This document shows, piece by piece, positions 31,076 through 40,793 of a stretch of 64,000 bases of DNA (the stretch's first letter is position 1; each line of letters begins with the position of its first letter). The stretch is from positions 2,542,001-2,606,000 of the forward strand of contig CAWAXW010000006.1 in the NCBI GenBank assembly GCA_963786155.1, read 5' to 3'. The DNA is from CAWAXW01 sp963786155. Lineage in GTDB: Bacteria; Actinomycetota; CADDZG01; WHSQ01. The position numbers and the translations under genes were made by a program. The notes below the pieces were generated by a model. It worked only from the letters and a program-made list of their open reading frames with translations, was not told the DNA's origin and ran no database searches.

Positions 31076-32262
31076 ATGAGACGACGATTATCGACAGCGC
31101 TCGCTCAGGTGGGTATGTCCGCGGCCCTTCTGATAGTCATCTCTGGACCCCAGCCAGTGTCGGCCGACCCGGAGAATCGTTGCTTCGGTAAGCGAGCGAC
31201 GATTATGGGAACGCCCGGCGAAGATCGACTCGAGGGGACTGAGGGCCGGGACGTGATCGTGGGTCTCGGGGGCGGGGATCAGATCGATGGCAGGGGGGGC
31301 GACGACCTCATCTGCGCGGGGCCGGGAGGAACCTATCCGGATTCTGAGGAGGTCGAATCGGTTCACGGCGGCAACGGGGACGACCGCATCAATGGGGGCG
31401 CGGGCGCAGAGTACGTACGCGGGGGAAAGGTCGTGATCGCCTCATTGGAGGTCGGGGTAGGGACCAGTTGCGCGGTGAGTTTGGCAGGGATTATCTGGAC
31501 GGGGGTGGGGGTGACGACTCCCTCGATGGTGGAGACGGTGATGACTATGTGATCGGCGGCGCTGGGGATGACTCAATTGCGGGGGATGCTGGAGACGACG
31601 ATCTACGGGGAGGCCCCGGGCGCGACTACGGAGTCTTCTATTGGACCTATCACGACCAGAACGGCTCGAGTAGCGAATCGACATCGCCGGTCCACGTGGA
31701 CCTAGCCCAAGGAACAGCAAGGGGACATGGGCGCGATCAGCTGAGGAATATCGAGAATGTGGAAGGGACCCGCGTTGCCGACACTCTCACTGGTGACGAC
31801 GGTCCCAACCTCATCCAGGCCGCTGGTGGCGACGACGTTATCGATGGGAGCGGGGGCGATGATTGCCTATTACCCAGCGTAGGGAACGACAAGATCGATG
31901 GTGGCGAAGGCTACGATTTCTACTCCATGCAAGCCCTCTCGGGATGCGAGCCGAATTCGTTCTCCGGATCGGCCGTCGGTGGGATGACAATCGATCTCAG
32001 TGAGGGTTACGCGATGTTCAACAGCCCGATGAAGGAAGATCGTCAGACTCTGATCTCGATCGAGGGCATCCATGGTTCGGACCAGTCCGACACACTGCTG
32101 GGCGACGAGCTCGAAAACAGGATCTACGGTCACGGAGGGGATGACCGCATCGAAGGGAGGGCCGGTGACGACTGGCTCGATGGCGAAGGGGGAGTAGACA
32201 CGGTGAACGGGGGCGACGGCGAAGACTCGTGTTTTGGGGAAGCTCCAGTTTCTTGCGAGTGA
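31076..32262 (+). CDS. Secreted RTX-type calcium-binding repeat protein, one frameshift
   Basis: About 395 residues. The start is ATG 31076, 22 bp after the nuclease-like gene, with a signal peptide (AQVGMSAALLIVISG cleaved after VSA). It consists mostly of nonapeptide hemolysin-type repeats: GGNGDDRINGGAG, GGDGDDYVIGGAGDD, GGHGGDDRIEGRAGDD-like lines. The frame breaks near 31425, where GRDRLIGGRGRDQLRG is readable in the other frame. RTX repeats bind calcium and fold outside the cell. It probably shares a transcript with the gene before it. Confidence 0.85.
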
Positions 32263-32381
32263 GCGCCTCTGTTTCTGAATGGCAGCTGTGTCCCCTTGGG
32301 GTGCGCGTTGTGTCACATTCGATTAGGAGTTCCTTCGACCCGGTAACAAGGTCGTTTGCACCCACGCTTCGATAGGCGGCG

Positions 32382-32620
32382 ATGGCCAAGACAAGGAACG
32401 AGCTCAACCAGGAACGGAATCCCCTAGACGCTTCGTTCAATCTCTCCACCCGCCTGCTGTCGACCAACGAGGTCGCAAGGTTGCTCGTGGTTCCTGTCAC
32501 CACGCTCTACACGTGGCGCTACAAAGGCACGGGGCCTAGGGCGTTCCGGGTTGCAAGCATCTGCGTTACCGGTTGGAGGTCGTACTGACATGGCTCGAGC
32601 GGCGACGATCCATTGCGGCT
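32382..32620 (+). pseudogene. Frameshifted second copy of the excisionase-like gene
   Basis: The first ~57 codons nearly match the gene at 25312 (ELNQERNPLDASFNLSTRL, NEVARLLVVPVTTLYTW). At about 32553 two bases are missing relative to that copy, and the rest (KHLRYRLEVVLTWLERR) is read in another frame. It lies about 150 bp inside the right att site, the position where a right-end regulatory gene would be expected. It may be inactive or misread. Confidence 0.8.
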
Positions 32621-32648
32621 AGCGTTGCGATCAGTCGGTGGACCAAAA

Positions 32649-32667
32649 AAGTCCGCAAAAAGTCCGC
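32649..32667. promoter_or_regulatory. Right-end candidate integrase arm site
   Basis: The sequence AAGTCCGCAAAAAGTCCGC is identical to 9209-9227 near the left end. It lies 109 bp inside attR, whereas the left copy lies 69 bp inside attL. Both are in the same orientation. Confidence 0.5.
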
Positions 32668-32776
32668 GAGACAACGGAAGACAACCATCAATGACCCTCA
32701 ACAACAAGCAGCGAAAAGCCCTGGTCAGAGGCCCTTCTTGGCTGTTCTCGCTGGTAGCGAGGTTGCCCGAATCGCA

Positions 32777-32821
32777 TTCCTAAACCTGGTGTCGCAGGTT
32801 CGAATCCTGCCGGGGGCACCA
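32777..32821 (+). repeat. attR: 45-bp tRNA-Arg 3'-end duplicate
   Basis: A perfect copy of 9095-9139. There is no upstream half of a tRNA here, so it is not a working tRNA gene but the mark left by site-specific integration. Confidence 0.93.
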
Positions 32822-32936
32822 AAGTTTTTCGCGATATTGCGCGGGCTTCCGAGACATAGGACGCGCACTTCGAGTCGTGGACTCCGGGCCGGTTCCTTCA
32901 TAGGCTCAGGCCGATTGGTTCGACGAGGAGGCCGCT

Positions 32937-33398
32937 GTGACTCTTTACCGGATCCTGTTGTTCGTTCATGTGCTCGGAGCTTCTGCCTGGGTGGGGGGCG
33001 GCATCTACAACTACCTAAACGGCCTGAGCATCAGCGCCAGTAAAGACCCCGACCGGATGGCCAGGTTCGGGATGGAGACGCAGGAGTTCGCCGGCAAGTA
33101 CTTCGCACCCGCTGCACTCGTCACCGCGATCGCCGGCATCTGGCTGGTGTTCGAGGGTGACTGGGAGTGGGGCGAGGTCTGGGTACTCTCGGGTCTGCTG
33201 GTTTGGATTTACTCCCTGATCTCCAACGTGACCTGGCTCAACAAACTGAGTGAGCAGATCATGGCGGTGGCCAAGGAAAGAGGCCCGGCCGATCCCCAAG
33301 TACAGGCCTTGGGTCAGCAGATGTTCCGGTGGAGGACGCTAGAAGTAGCTCTCCTCGTGTGGGTGGTCTTCGCGATGACCTACAAGCCCTTTATTTAG
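32937..33398 (+). CDS. Small integral membrane protein (DUF2269/CopD-like)
   Basis: A 153-residue protein from GTG 32937, with GAGGAGG 5-6 nt upstream. Four membrane helices are visible, starting ILLFVHVLGASAWVGGGIYN, followed by PAALVTAIAGIWLVF, VLSGLLVWIYSLIS and LEVALLVWVVFAM. The first-helix His and the WVGGG motif match the DUF2269/CopD-like group, possibly heme- or metal-linked, but no specific function is known. It is the first backbone gene after the island. Confidence 0.8.
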   Translation: MTLYRILLFVHVLGASAWVGGGIYNYLNGLSISASKDPDRMARFGMETQEFAGKYFAPAALVTAIAGIWLVFEGDWEWGEVWVLSGLLVWIYSLISNVTWLNKLSEQIMAVAKERGPADPQVQALGQQMFRWRTLEVALLVWVVFAMTYKPFI

Positions 33399-33416
33399 CC
33401 ACCTAGCCAACCCTTT

Positions 33417-33485
33417 TGGACCACCCGATTGGCCCTTTTGGTCCACTTCGTGCATTTGCACAAGGGTGAGAGCCTCGGCCGAGGC
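33417..33485. promoter_or_regulatory. Cluster of inverted repeats upstream of the BNR-protein gene
   Basis: Three symmetric elements lie in 70 bp: TGGACCA/TGGTCCA (33417-33423 with 33439-33445), GTGCA-TT-TGCAC (33450-33461) and the 14-bp palindrome GCCTCGGCCGAGGC (33472-33485). The first may be a terminator-like hairpin of the preceding gene. The other two look like regulator sites about 65-100 bp before the next start. Confidence 0.35.
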
Positions 33486-33548
33486 GAATGACGCCTAAGG
33501 GCCACCCTAAGGAAGGGCGTCCCATTCTCGGGCTAATCGGAGGTAGGG

Positions 33549-35013
33549 ATGCGTAGAGGCACGCGGCTCATGATGGTTCTGGCGGTCATCGCGACGGTCT
33601 TCCCGCTGGCGGGGACGGCGAAATCTCAGGACGTGACCTGCCCGTCACCCGAGGACTTCATGCCCGCTCCCCTCGAGTTCGGCGAGCCGAGCTTCATCGA
33701 CCGGCGCCGCGCCGGCGGGGAACCGGTCAGCGTCGTAGCTCAGGACGGCTCGATCAGCGTCTCCGCTCACGCGGGGACGACGCACGTCTACAAGAACCCA
33801 ACGGCCGTGCCCGGGGCCCAGGACTTCGTCGACGGGTACTTCAACCAGACCCTCAACTGGCGTTCGACGGACGGCGGCAAGACGTGGGACTACGTCGGGC
33901 TGCTCGGGACCGGGAAGGGCCCTCACTCCCCGCACTCCACCGGTTTCTCGGACCCCGATTTCTCGATCGACCAGGCCGGCAACATCTACAACACCGAGAT
34001 CGACCTCGCGAACGTCGCGGTGTTCTCCAGCACAGACGATGGGCAGTCGTACCCGATAGCCAACCCGGTCGCCGCGTCCGGCGATAGGCCGTGGGTGACC
34101 GGGCAGCAGCCGGGCGAGGTGTTCCTCTACGTGAACTCGCCCAAGTCGTTGTGGCGCTCGACCGACATCGGTCAAACCTTCGGTTTGGTGGCCACCAGCT
34201 TCCCCGCAACCGGCAAGCTCTACAGCGATCCCCTCAATCCCGACCACGGCTTGATCGGGCCGGCCGGTGTGCGCGCGATCGTCGATCTCGGAGAACGACG
34301 GCACGAGCTGGACGAGGTTTCCGGAGAGCGGAGGTGCACCACTCGGTCCCTCGACTCAGTTCTTCGGTGCCCCGGCCATCGACAGGGCCGGCAACATCTA
34401 CATCGGCGCTGCCGGTGGCTATAGCGGCTCCAACGACACGACCCCAGATGGGTCGGTCACCTTCAACTACTTCAACCGCGAGACCAAGACATTCGCGCCG
34501 GAGGCCGTGAACATCCCGATCCCCACCGGCGACGCGTTGTGGCCGTGGCTATCGGCCGGCGATGACGGCCGCGTCGCTCTCACCTGGTATCAGACGCTCG
34601 AAGGGAACCAGGACGCGTTCTACGTCTTCGTTGCGTACTCGATGAATGGGATGGGCACCACCGCAACGTGCTCGGACGGGTCGACCGTCTTCATCCCGCC
34701 GCAGTTCAGGGTGGCGAACGCGTCGGGTCGCCCGATCCACCAGGGGAAGATCTGCCTCAGCGGTACCACTTGCAACGCGAACCCGAACTTCGAGGGCGGG
34801 GACCGCCGCTTGGGCGACTTCTTCACGATCAACTTCGACCACAAGGGCAACCTGTTCATCGCCTCGGCCGATACAACCCTCAAGAACACATTGGGGGGCG
34901 GAAAGCCGGTGGGTAACCCGATCTTCATCAAGCAGACGGCAGGGGACAAGATGCTCGCCGAGCCCGACGAGCCGCGCGAGTCGCGCTGCCTGTCCCCGGT
35001 CCCCAGCTGCTGA
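33549..35013 (+). CDS. Secreted BNR/sialidase-like beta-propeller protein, one frameshift
   Basis: About 490 residues with GGAGG upstream and a signal peptide (LMMVLAVIATVFPLAG). It carries BNR/Asp-box motifs such as RSTDGGKTWDYVG, SSTDDGQSYP, RSTDIGQTFG and (after the break) SENDGTSWTRFP, plus lines SIDQAGNIYNTEIDL and IDRAGNIYIGAAGG. The frame is lost near 34285 and resumes at once. The fold is the sialidase-type propeller, but sialidase activity cannot be claimed because the arginine triad is not evident. It is probably an extracellular glycan- or protein-binding protein. Confidence 0.78.
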
Positions 35014-35071
35014 GTGGAGCCCTTCCGGGCCGGCAAGGTTGGGGGGCGGCGGAGGAGCAACTAGGTCGGGC

Positions 35072-36964
35072 TCAGTCCCTCGTGGCGATCACTACAACCT
35101 CGTCGCCGGGGCCGAGGTCGATCCGGGAGGACTTGGGCGGATTCAGCGTCACCGCGCCGCTCTTTGCATTCCGGTAGCCGAGGACGGTCTCGCCGAAGTG
35201 CGATCCCGCGGCCACAACCTCGCCGAAGGTAGCGGAGCCATTCTGAGAGAAGCGTTTCGCCGGGCGTAGGGCCAGCGCCGCGCCTGTTGCATCGAACAGA
35301 TCATCGAATACCCGGCGAAGCTCTGCGTTCTCGGACAATTGCGCGAGCATCAAGCTCGCGAGTTGATCGCTCACGATGAAGTCGTCCACACCCGCGAGGC
35401 GAGCGATCGGGACGTTTCGTTGATCGAGCACCTCGGCGACGAGCCGAACCTCCGGCGGGTGCCCTTTCGGCCACCTCCGGCGCAAGGCCATGAGCGTCAA
35501 CAACGTGCGCGCGTCCGCATCCCCCGGATCGATCCCTTCGCGGTAGCCGAGAAGGATTCCCTGGTCGTGTCTCTGATCGCCGAGCACGTCGTTGAGGAGC
35601 TCCGGCCCTCCCTCGAGAGAGTGCACGTCGACCGTGGTGTTCAAGAGGTTCTCCCCCACTTCCATGCTCGCCGGATCGACCAGATTCGGGTCGACCAGCA
35701 CCGTGATCTTCGATCCGGGAGAGAGGAACTCATCGAGCTCGACGATCACCCTCGGGGCGAGGCTGCTCCAGCCGACGAGCAAGATGTGCTGGGGTGGTTC
35801 GGGATCGGGCTCTTCTGCTACCGACACTTCGGGCACCGCAGCTAACCCGGTGAGGACGAACTCCGAATCGTCGGCAACGAGAGCGATCACGCGTTCTCCC
35901 TCGGCCACGGGACGATCCGAACGCGGATTCAGCTCAACGCCGTCGGCACCGGCCAATCCCATCACCGCCGCCTTCTCGAAGGCGTGCCGCGCCTGCGCGA
36001 AGGTCGAGCCGACGAGTTCCGGGAACTCGCGGAAGTAGATCTCGTCGCCGGCGAAGTCGAGCATCTCGTGGAATACCAGCGCCAGTCCCCGCTCGCGGCA
36101 CGCCTGCGCGGTGACCTCTGCGATCAGCCGATCCGAGTTCACCGTCACGATGGCGCCCCCCGTCACGGCCTCCAGTGTGTCGGCCTGTGCAGATGACTCC
36201 ATCTCCACGATCACCGGCACATCTCCAAGTCCGAGGCCAAGGACGGCAAGCGAGGCCTTAACCGCGCCCGCATCTCCTTCCTGCCCGCTCATCACGAGGA
36301 TCGAGCGCGCCTCGCTTACGCTCACCAACTCCAGGTCGCTCATTCGAGACGGGTCGCCGCGGCGACCGACGAGCGCGGTGGAGCGCATGTCGCCGACGGC
36401 GGCGCGGATCTTCTCCTCCATCTCGGTCTTGTCCACGTCCGCAAGCACTACAACCGCGGCTCGCTTATGGCTCTCGTTCGCGATCACGAGCTCGCCAACG
36501 ATCGCAGGGACCCGCGGCGACCATCCCAGGATGAGGGTGTGGCCACGCTCGACAACCTGGCTGCGGCCGCGCCGCAGCGCGTCGATACGCTGGTTCACGG
36601 CCGATGCAATGAGCCCGATCAAGCTTCCCGCGATGAAGATCCCGATCAAAGTGACCAGCAGCGTCAATAGGCGAGTGGGCCAGGTCGCGTCCCCCGTGAA
36701 GGTGCCGGAGTCGATCGCGCGCAAGAGCATCTGCCAGAACGACTCGAGGAGACCCGGCCGCTCGCTGTCGGGCCCACCAAAACCGAAGAACCGGCCCACC
36801 ACGGCGATGGTCGCAGCAAGGAACACGATCGCGAGCGTCACGATCCCCAGGTAGCCGATGATCATCCATGCCCCGCGCGAGAGGGCGTTGTCGAAGCGGT
36901 ACCGGAGACGCGCCCAGAACGGTATATGTGTGCCCGAGGACTTCCCCGAGGACTTCGGCTTCAT
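35072..36964 (-). CDS. CASTOR/POLLUX-like ion channel protein
   Basis: About 630 residues from ATG 36964, chosen because AAGGAGAAG lies upstream and because a longer frame would run through the opposite-strand lipoprotein gene. Two N-terminal membrane helices (WMIIGYLGIVTLAIVFLAA; LLTLLVTLIGIFIAGSLIGL) flank a pore-like loop. Two Rossmann (TrkA-N/RCK-like) domains follow, beginning HTLILGWSPRVPAIVGEL and HILLVGWSSLAPRVI. This order is that of the plant CASTOR/POLLUX (DMI1) cation channels and their bacterial relatives. The ion is unknown. It is divergent from the lipoprotein gene by 84 bp. Confidence 0.88.
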   Translation of the reverse strand: MKPKSSGKSSGTHIPFWARLRYRFDNALSRGAWMIIGYLGIVTLAIVFLAATIAVVGRFFGFGGPDSERPGLLESFWQMLLRAIDSGTFTGDATWPTRLLTLLVTLIGIFIAGSLIGLIASAVNQRIDALRRGRSQVVERGHTLILGWSPRVPAIVGELVIANESHKRAAVVVLADVDKTEMEEKIRAAVGDMRSTALVGRRGDPSRMSDLELVSVSEARSILVMSGQEGDAGAVKASLAVLGLGLGDVPVIVEMESSAQADTLEAVTGGAIVTVNSDRLIAEVTAQACRERGLALVFHEMLDFAGDEIYFREFPELVGSTFAQARHAFEKAAVMGLAGADGVELNPRSDRPVAEGERVIALVADDSEFVLTGLAAVPEVSVAEEPDPEPPQHILLVGWSSLAPRVIVELDEFLSPGSKITVLVDPNLVDPASMEVGENLLNTTVDVHSLEGGPELLNDVLGDQRHDQGILLGYREGIDPGDADARTLLTLMALRRRWPKGHPPEVRLVAEVLDQRNVPIARLAGVDDFIVSDQLASLMLAQLSENAELRRVFDDLFDATGAALALRPAKRFSQNGSATFGEVVAAGSHFGETVLGYRNAKSGAVTLNPPKSSRIDLGPGDEVVVIATRD

Positions 36965-37048
36965 CGGTACGGCTTCTCCTTGATCTTTGAATCGGCTAAC
37001 AGTAAGTCGTAGCCTGGGCCTTCGTCTGACTCGATTGGGAGGGACTCG

Positions 37049-37483
37049 ATGAGGAGATTCGTGCAGCTCGTCGCGATGCTCGCGGTGTCCGGTTTGATCC
37101 TTGCGGCATGCGGCGGTGACGACGATGCCCTCTCGGAGGAGGAGTTCCTCGAGCAAGGCAACGCGATCTGTGCGGCCGGTAACGAAAGGCTTGAGGAGGC
37201 CGGCGCGGGCTTCTCCGGAGAGCAGCCGAGTCCCGAGGAGCTGGAAGCCTTCCTGGAAATTCTCATCGATGACGTCCGGGGCCAACTCGACGACATCGAG
37301 GCCCTGAGCCCGCCCGAAGAGCTCGAGGAAGATGTGGACGAGTTGATCGAGAGTGCCAGAGGGACCATTGCCGAGGTCGAAGATGCGGGCCCCGACGCGC
37401 TTCTCTCGCCCGAAGACCCGTTCGCGGAGGAGAACGCAATGGCCGACGAGATCGGCCTTACCGAGTGCGCGGACAACTCCTAG
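37049..37483 (+). CDS. Small acidic lipoprotein, unknown function
   Basis: A 144-residue protein with a lipoprotein signal (VSGLILAAC; the lipobox Cys is at ~21 and is followed by GGDDD). The mature part is very acidic and helical, with lines QGNAICAAGNERLEEA and DDIEALSPPEELEEDVDEL; two further cysteines (ICAAG, TECAD) may pair. This small lipoprotein type is common beside channels and kinases in actinobacteria, but its role is unknown. Confidence 0.85.
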   Translation: MRRFVQLVAMLAVSGLILAACGGDDDALSEEEFLEQGNAICAAGNERLEEAGAGFSGEQPSPEELEAFLEILIDDVRGQLDDIEALSPPEELEEDVDELIESARGTIAEVEDAGPDALLSPEDPFAEENAMADEIGLTECADNS

Positions 37484-37489
37484 AGACAA

Positions 37490-39569
37490 CTATCGGATCG
37501 TGATGTCCTCGATCCGATAAGGGCCGAGGTCGATCCGGGTTCCGCCGACCTGGGCCCGCACGCCGCGGGCCCATGGGTTCCAGATTCGCGCCTGGCGCGC
37601 TCCATCGACCACGCGCACCGACGACAGAGCGGGAGCTTCGATGTCCAACAGCGAGCCCTGTGGCTCGAGGTTCCCGCCACCCGGCGCGACCGCCGTCAAC
37701 AGCGGTAGGGCGAATCGCTCCCACGTCGCCACGATGTCCTCACCCGGATCGACTGCAGTCACCCCGACCAAGAAGCTCTGGGCACCGATGAGCTGAGCCT
37801 CGGGCGTCGCTACGTCTGGCCCGGCGACCACCGAGCGAGTCGCCAGCTCCTTCTTGCTGATCGTTCCGACGCAGCGCATCAACGTCATCGCCAGCGCATC
37901 GCCTTCTCTCAATTCGTATTCGAAGACGCCCTCCGACAGGAACCCGACACCGCCCGCAAGTACGAAACCGCGCGCGGGCCAATCCGGAGATGGGGGTTCG
38001 CTGACACCGCCCTCGCCCAACCGGGACCGGGTGACGATCTCGAAAGGCGCTCCAGCCCGCGTTGTGCCGGATGGCTCGGGAAGATCAAGCACGAGCCGGA
38101 CGCGATGGTTGGGCGCTCGATTATCGATGTCGAGGTCCAACCTCGCCATCGTGGCTGTCGGACCCATCGATGCTCGCATGCGTGCCGTGAATCGTTCGAA
38201 CTCGAAGACAGCTTCTCCGTCGAGGATGTCGATCGAATGTGCGAGTTCCTCACTGCCGTTCGGGCTGAACGTGTAGAGGTCGCCATCGTCGGCCTGGTCC
38301 ATCAGTCGCACCGCGACCTCTCGGCCGCCGATCGGGATCGTGGCGGCACCGTCACCGGCCTCGATCGGCAGCGGTTCGATTGCGGGCGCGGCCACGTTGA
38401 GCTTCCAGCCGAGAGCGGGGACGCCGTCGCGTTCGAAAGGCGAGGGATTGAACGCAACGCTTCCCTGCTCACGCATCGAATCGGCCAGTGCCTGCATGGC
38501 CCGGCCGGCGATCGCGGTAGCTATCGAAAGGACTTCGTCGGTCCTGCGATCGACCGCGTCGGCGACCCCGTCGGTCGAGCAGCCGCAAACCGAGTCGTGC
38601 GCGCCGTTGAGGTGAAGCAAGTTCCAGGCGCGCAGGAGCTCGCCCGCCGGCCATTCCTGTCCGGGAACGAGGGCGGCCAGCGGTTCCGCATACCTCTCCA
38701 GACGGTGTTCGGCACGCGCTCTTTGCGTCTTCTGATTCGGGCGCACGCTGTAGGTATTCGGCAACAGGTTCGCCCACGCTGCCGAACGCAGCTCGCCGAC
38801 CCACTCGTCTCCCGGGGCTCGCCAAGCGCCGAGATGCTCTTCTAGAGACGAGATTCGTGCCGCCGGGCCGAGGGCTTCGACGAGATCGGGCAGCAACGGA
38901 TCGGGGCGTTCGTGGTCACCGCCGGCCATGACGAGGATGGTCTCCTCCTCGTCCACGAAGGGCGCCAAGCGGTCAACCTCTTCCTTCACCGCGTCGGCGA
39001 ATACGTCGTGGTCGTACGCGATCTTGCGTCCATGCCCGTAGCCGTAGGGCAGGTAGTAGGTCTCCACGCTCGACCCGTCCGGAGCTCGCCATGTGAACCC
39101 GGAGCGCGCCAGCTCCTCGGGAACTCCACGCCAGGTCACCGCGCGCGAGGCCGGCATTGACGAGGATCTGAGGCATCTGGCCGATGTGACCGAACTGGTC
39201 GGGGAGGTAGCCGATCTCCATCACGCGACCGAGCGCCCGGGCGCGAGCCATCCCGTCCTCGAGGTTGCGGATGATCGACTCGCCCGAGACCAGGAACTCG
39301 TCGACGAGGGTCACCCACGGCCCACACGACAACCGCCGTGCCTCGATTAGCTCTCTGAGTTCGGGTTCGCGCTCGGGACGTACGGAGAGGTAGTCGTCGA
39401 TCATCGCTACCTGGCCGTCGAGGTGGAAGTGGGTCCAGCGCTCATCCTTGGCCAGCATGTCGAGGACGCCGTCCAGGGTCTCCACCAGCTTCTCGCGGAA
39501 CTCCTCGAACGCGAGGTACCACTCACGGTCCCAATGGGTGTGGGAAACGATGTCGATCCGCCGATTCAC
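37490..39569 (-). CDS. Glycoside hydrolase family 38 alpha-mannosidase, one frameshift
   Basis: About 690 residues. The N-terminus MNRRIDIVSHTHWDREWYL is the GH38 HTHWD metal-binding start, and the nucleophile Asp lies in GYLPDQFGHIGQMPQIL. The frame is lost at about 39150 and continues as RAVTWRGVPEELARSGFTWR, then NGAHDSVCGCSTD (metal-ligand Asp/His region) and the beta-sandwich C-terminal domains. The family removes alpha-linked mannose from glycans. It follows the acyltransferase gene by 16 bp, so it is the last gene of the leftward phospholipid group, which might hint at mannosylated lipid turnover (inference). Confidence 0.88.
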
Positions 39570-39585
39570 GGCGACAACCTAAGGG

Positions 39586-40793
39586 CTAGCTCCAGGCTCG
39601 AACGACTTGCACGAGCCCGGAGGAAAAACCGAGCACGTACACGGTCGTCAGAGGGAGGGCGAACCGGTCGATGAGGGGCTTGGCGATGCGGCCAACCAAG
39701 GCGCCGGCCAGGCCGACCGCAAGCATCCGTGTTCCTCGGGCGAGTGCGCTGAAGCCGACGAATGCCGGGAAGGTCAGTCCGGCCGGCTCCGCCTGGAGCG
39801 CGTAGACCTTGAACGGGATGCCCGATAGGGGTTGCTGCAACAGCCCCGCGGCCCCCTCCTCGGTCAGGGTCGCCCGTGCAGTTGAGGTCATGCGTGCGGT
39901 CACCAGGGGAACGGCATCCAGCAATCCCGAACCGGCTCCGGAGGCACTCAACGAGTAAGCGATCGCTCCTCCTGCCACTGAGCCGGCTACCGCTGCGGCG
40001 ATGAGGAAGATTGCGCGCGCGGGGGCCGCGATGACGAGGGGCAGGAGCAGGAAGTCCGGGATGATCGGCCATGCGATCGCCTCGACGACAGCCCACCCGA
40101 ACATCAAAGCCAGCGCAGCGCGCGATCGAGCGAAGCCCCGGAAGCGATCGACGGCCGAAAGCGGCGGATGAGAGCGGAGGTCTTGCGCGCGGCTCGCAAG
40201 TCGCACGACTTCAGTTCGCAACTCTGCGGCGAGGTGATCCGGGTTCCCTCCTCGCCACCTGCTCATCCGGCCGAACGCGATGCCGACGCGGGCGACTCGG
40301 GGTCTCGAGCGTCCCTTTGGAAGCACCTCACTCGTACCAGCGATCCCGATCGGCACGATGGGAGCTCCCTGAGCCGCAAGGATGCCGATTCCTTTCTGGA
40401 ACCGAGCGACTCTCCCGTCCCGCGAGCGCGTGCCCTCAGGGAATAGCAACACGTTGTGACCACGGGCCAGCAGTACCTGCGCGCGCTCTAGTCCTACGCA
40501 GCCCGCCCGAGGAAAGGGGAAAGCGCCGGTGAGCAGGGACACGCACGAGCCGATCCACTTACGACGCCAGAAATGGTCCTCCGCCGCGGCGGGATGAGTC
40601 CGAAGACGAGTCGAAAGAGGCAGACCCCGCAGTACGGCAGCCGTGTCTGCGTGGCTCGCATGATTGGCGACGAACAAGACGCCGCGATGCCGCGCGGTGA
40701 TCCGCCCTCGATCACCAGGGGATGGCAGAACCACCTCACGGCGGGCCACAGCAGAAGCCATTGGAGGACAGCGCGCGGCGCTCGAGCGTTCAT
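39586..40793 (-). CDS. PlsC-type acyltransferase with C-terminal DedA/YqaA-like membrane domain, one frameshift
   Basis: About 400 residues. ATG 40793 overlaps the cdsA stop (ATGA) and gives an N-terminal hydrophobic stretch (RAVLQWLLLWPAVRW). Near 40715 the frame shifts into the acyltransferase core: FVANHASHADTAAV (HX4D), LLFPEGTRSRDG and APIVPIGIAG, as in 1-acylglycerol-3-phosphate acyltransferases. From ~230 on, several membrane helices resemble a DedA/YqaA-type domain (AVVEAIAWPIIPDFLLLPL). This fusion is less common than the plain enzyme. The role is acylation of lysophosphatidate or a related acceptor. Confidence 0.85.

Larger units (their letters stand above)
9095..32821. mobile_element. 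tRNA-Arg-integrated genomic island (~23.7 kb)
   Basis: The boundaries are the two copies of a perfect 45-bp direct repeat, the left one being the 3' part of an intact tRNA-Arg. A tyrosine integrase lies 110 bp inside the left end and reads inward. The island contains a MobF relaxase, a primase fragment, excisionase-like genes and surface or toxin-like cargo, and no housekeeping gene. This is the classic structure of an integrative (mobilizable) element. No coupling protein beyond the relaxase and no type IV secretion genes are seen, and the relaxase is broken, so self-transfer is unlikely from this sequence. Confidence 0.9.
32589..32936. other. Right end of island and junction with backbone
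   Basis: This ~350-bp stretch holds no gene. It contains the end of the broken excisionase copy, the 19-bp candidate arm repeat (32649-32667), the 45-bp attR (32777-32821), and then backbone DNA leading to the GAGGAGG ribosome-binding site of the next gene. Confidence 0.7.

Noticed and set aside
32777..32821. Second tRNA-Arg gene
   Set aside because: Only the 3' 45 nt are present. The acceptor 5' strand, D-arm and half of the anticodon stem are missing, so it is an att remnant.
35072..37489. Extension of the channel gene to an 805-residue protein
   Set aside because: The first ~175 residues would be antisense to the clear lipoprotein gene at 37049-37483 and have no channel-like sequence. 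A good ribosome-binding site supports ATG 36964.
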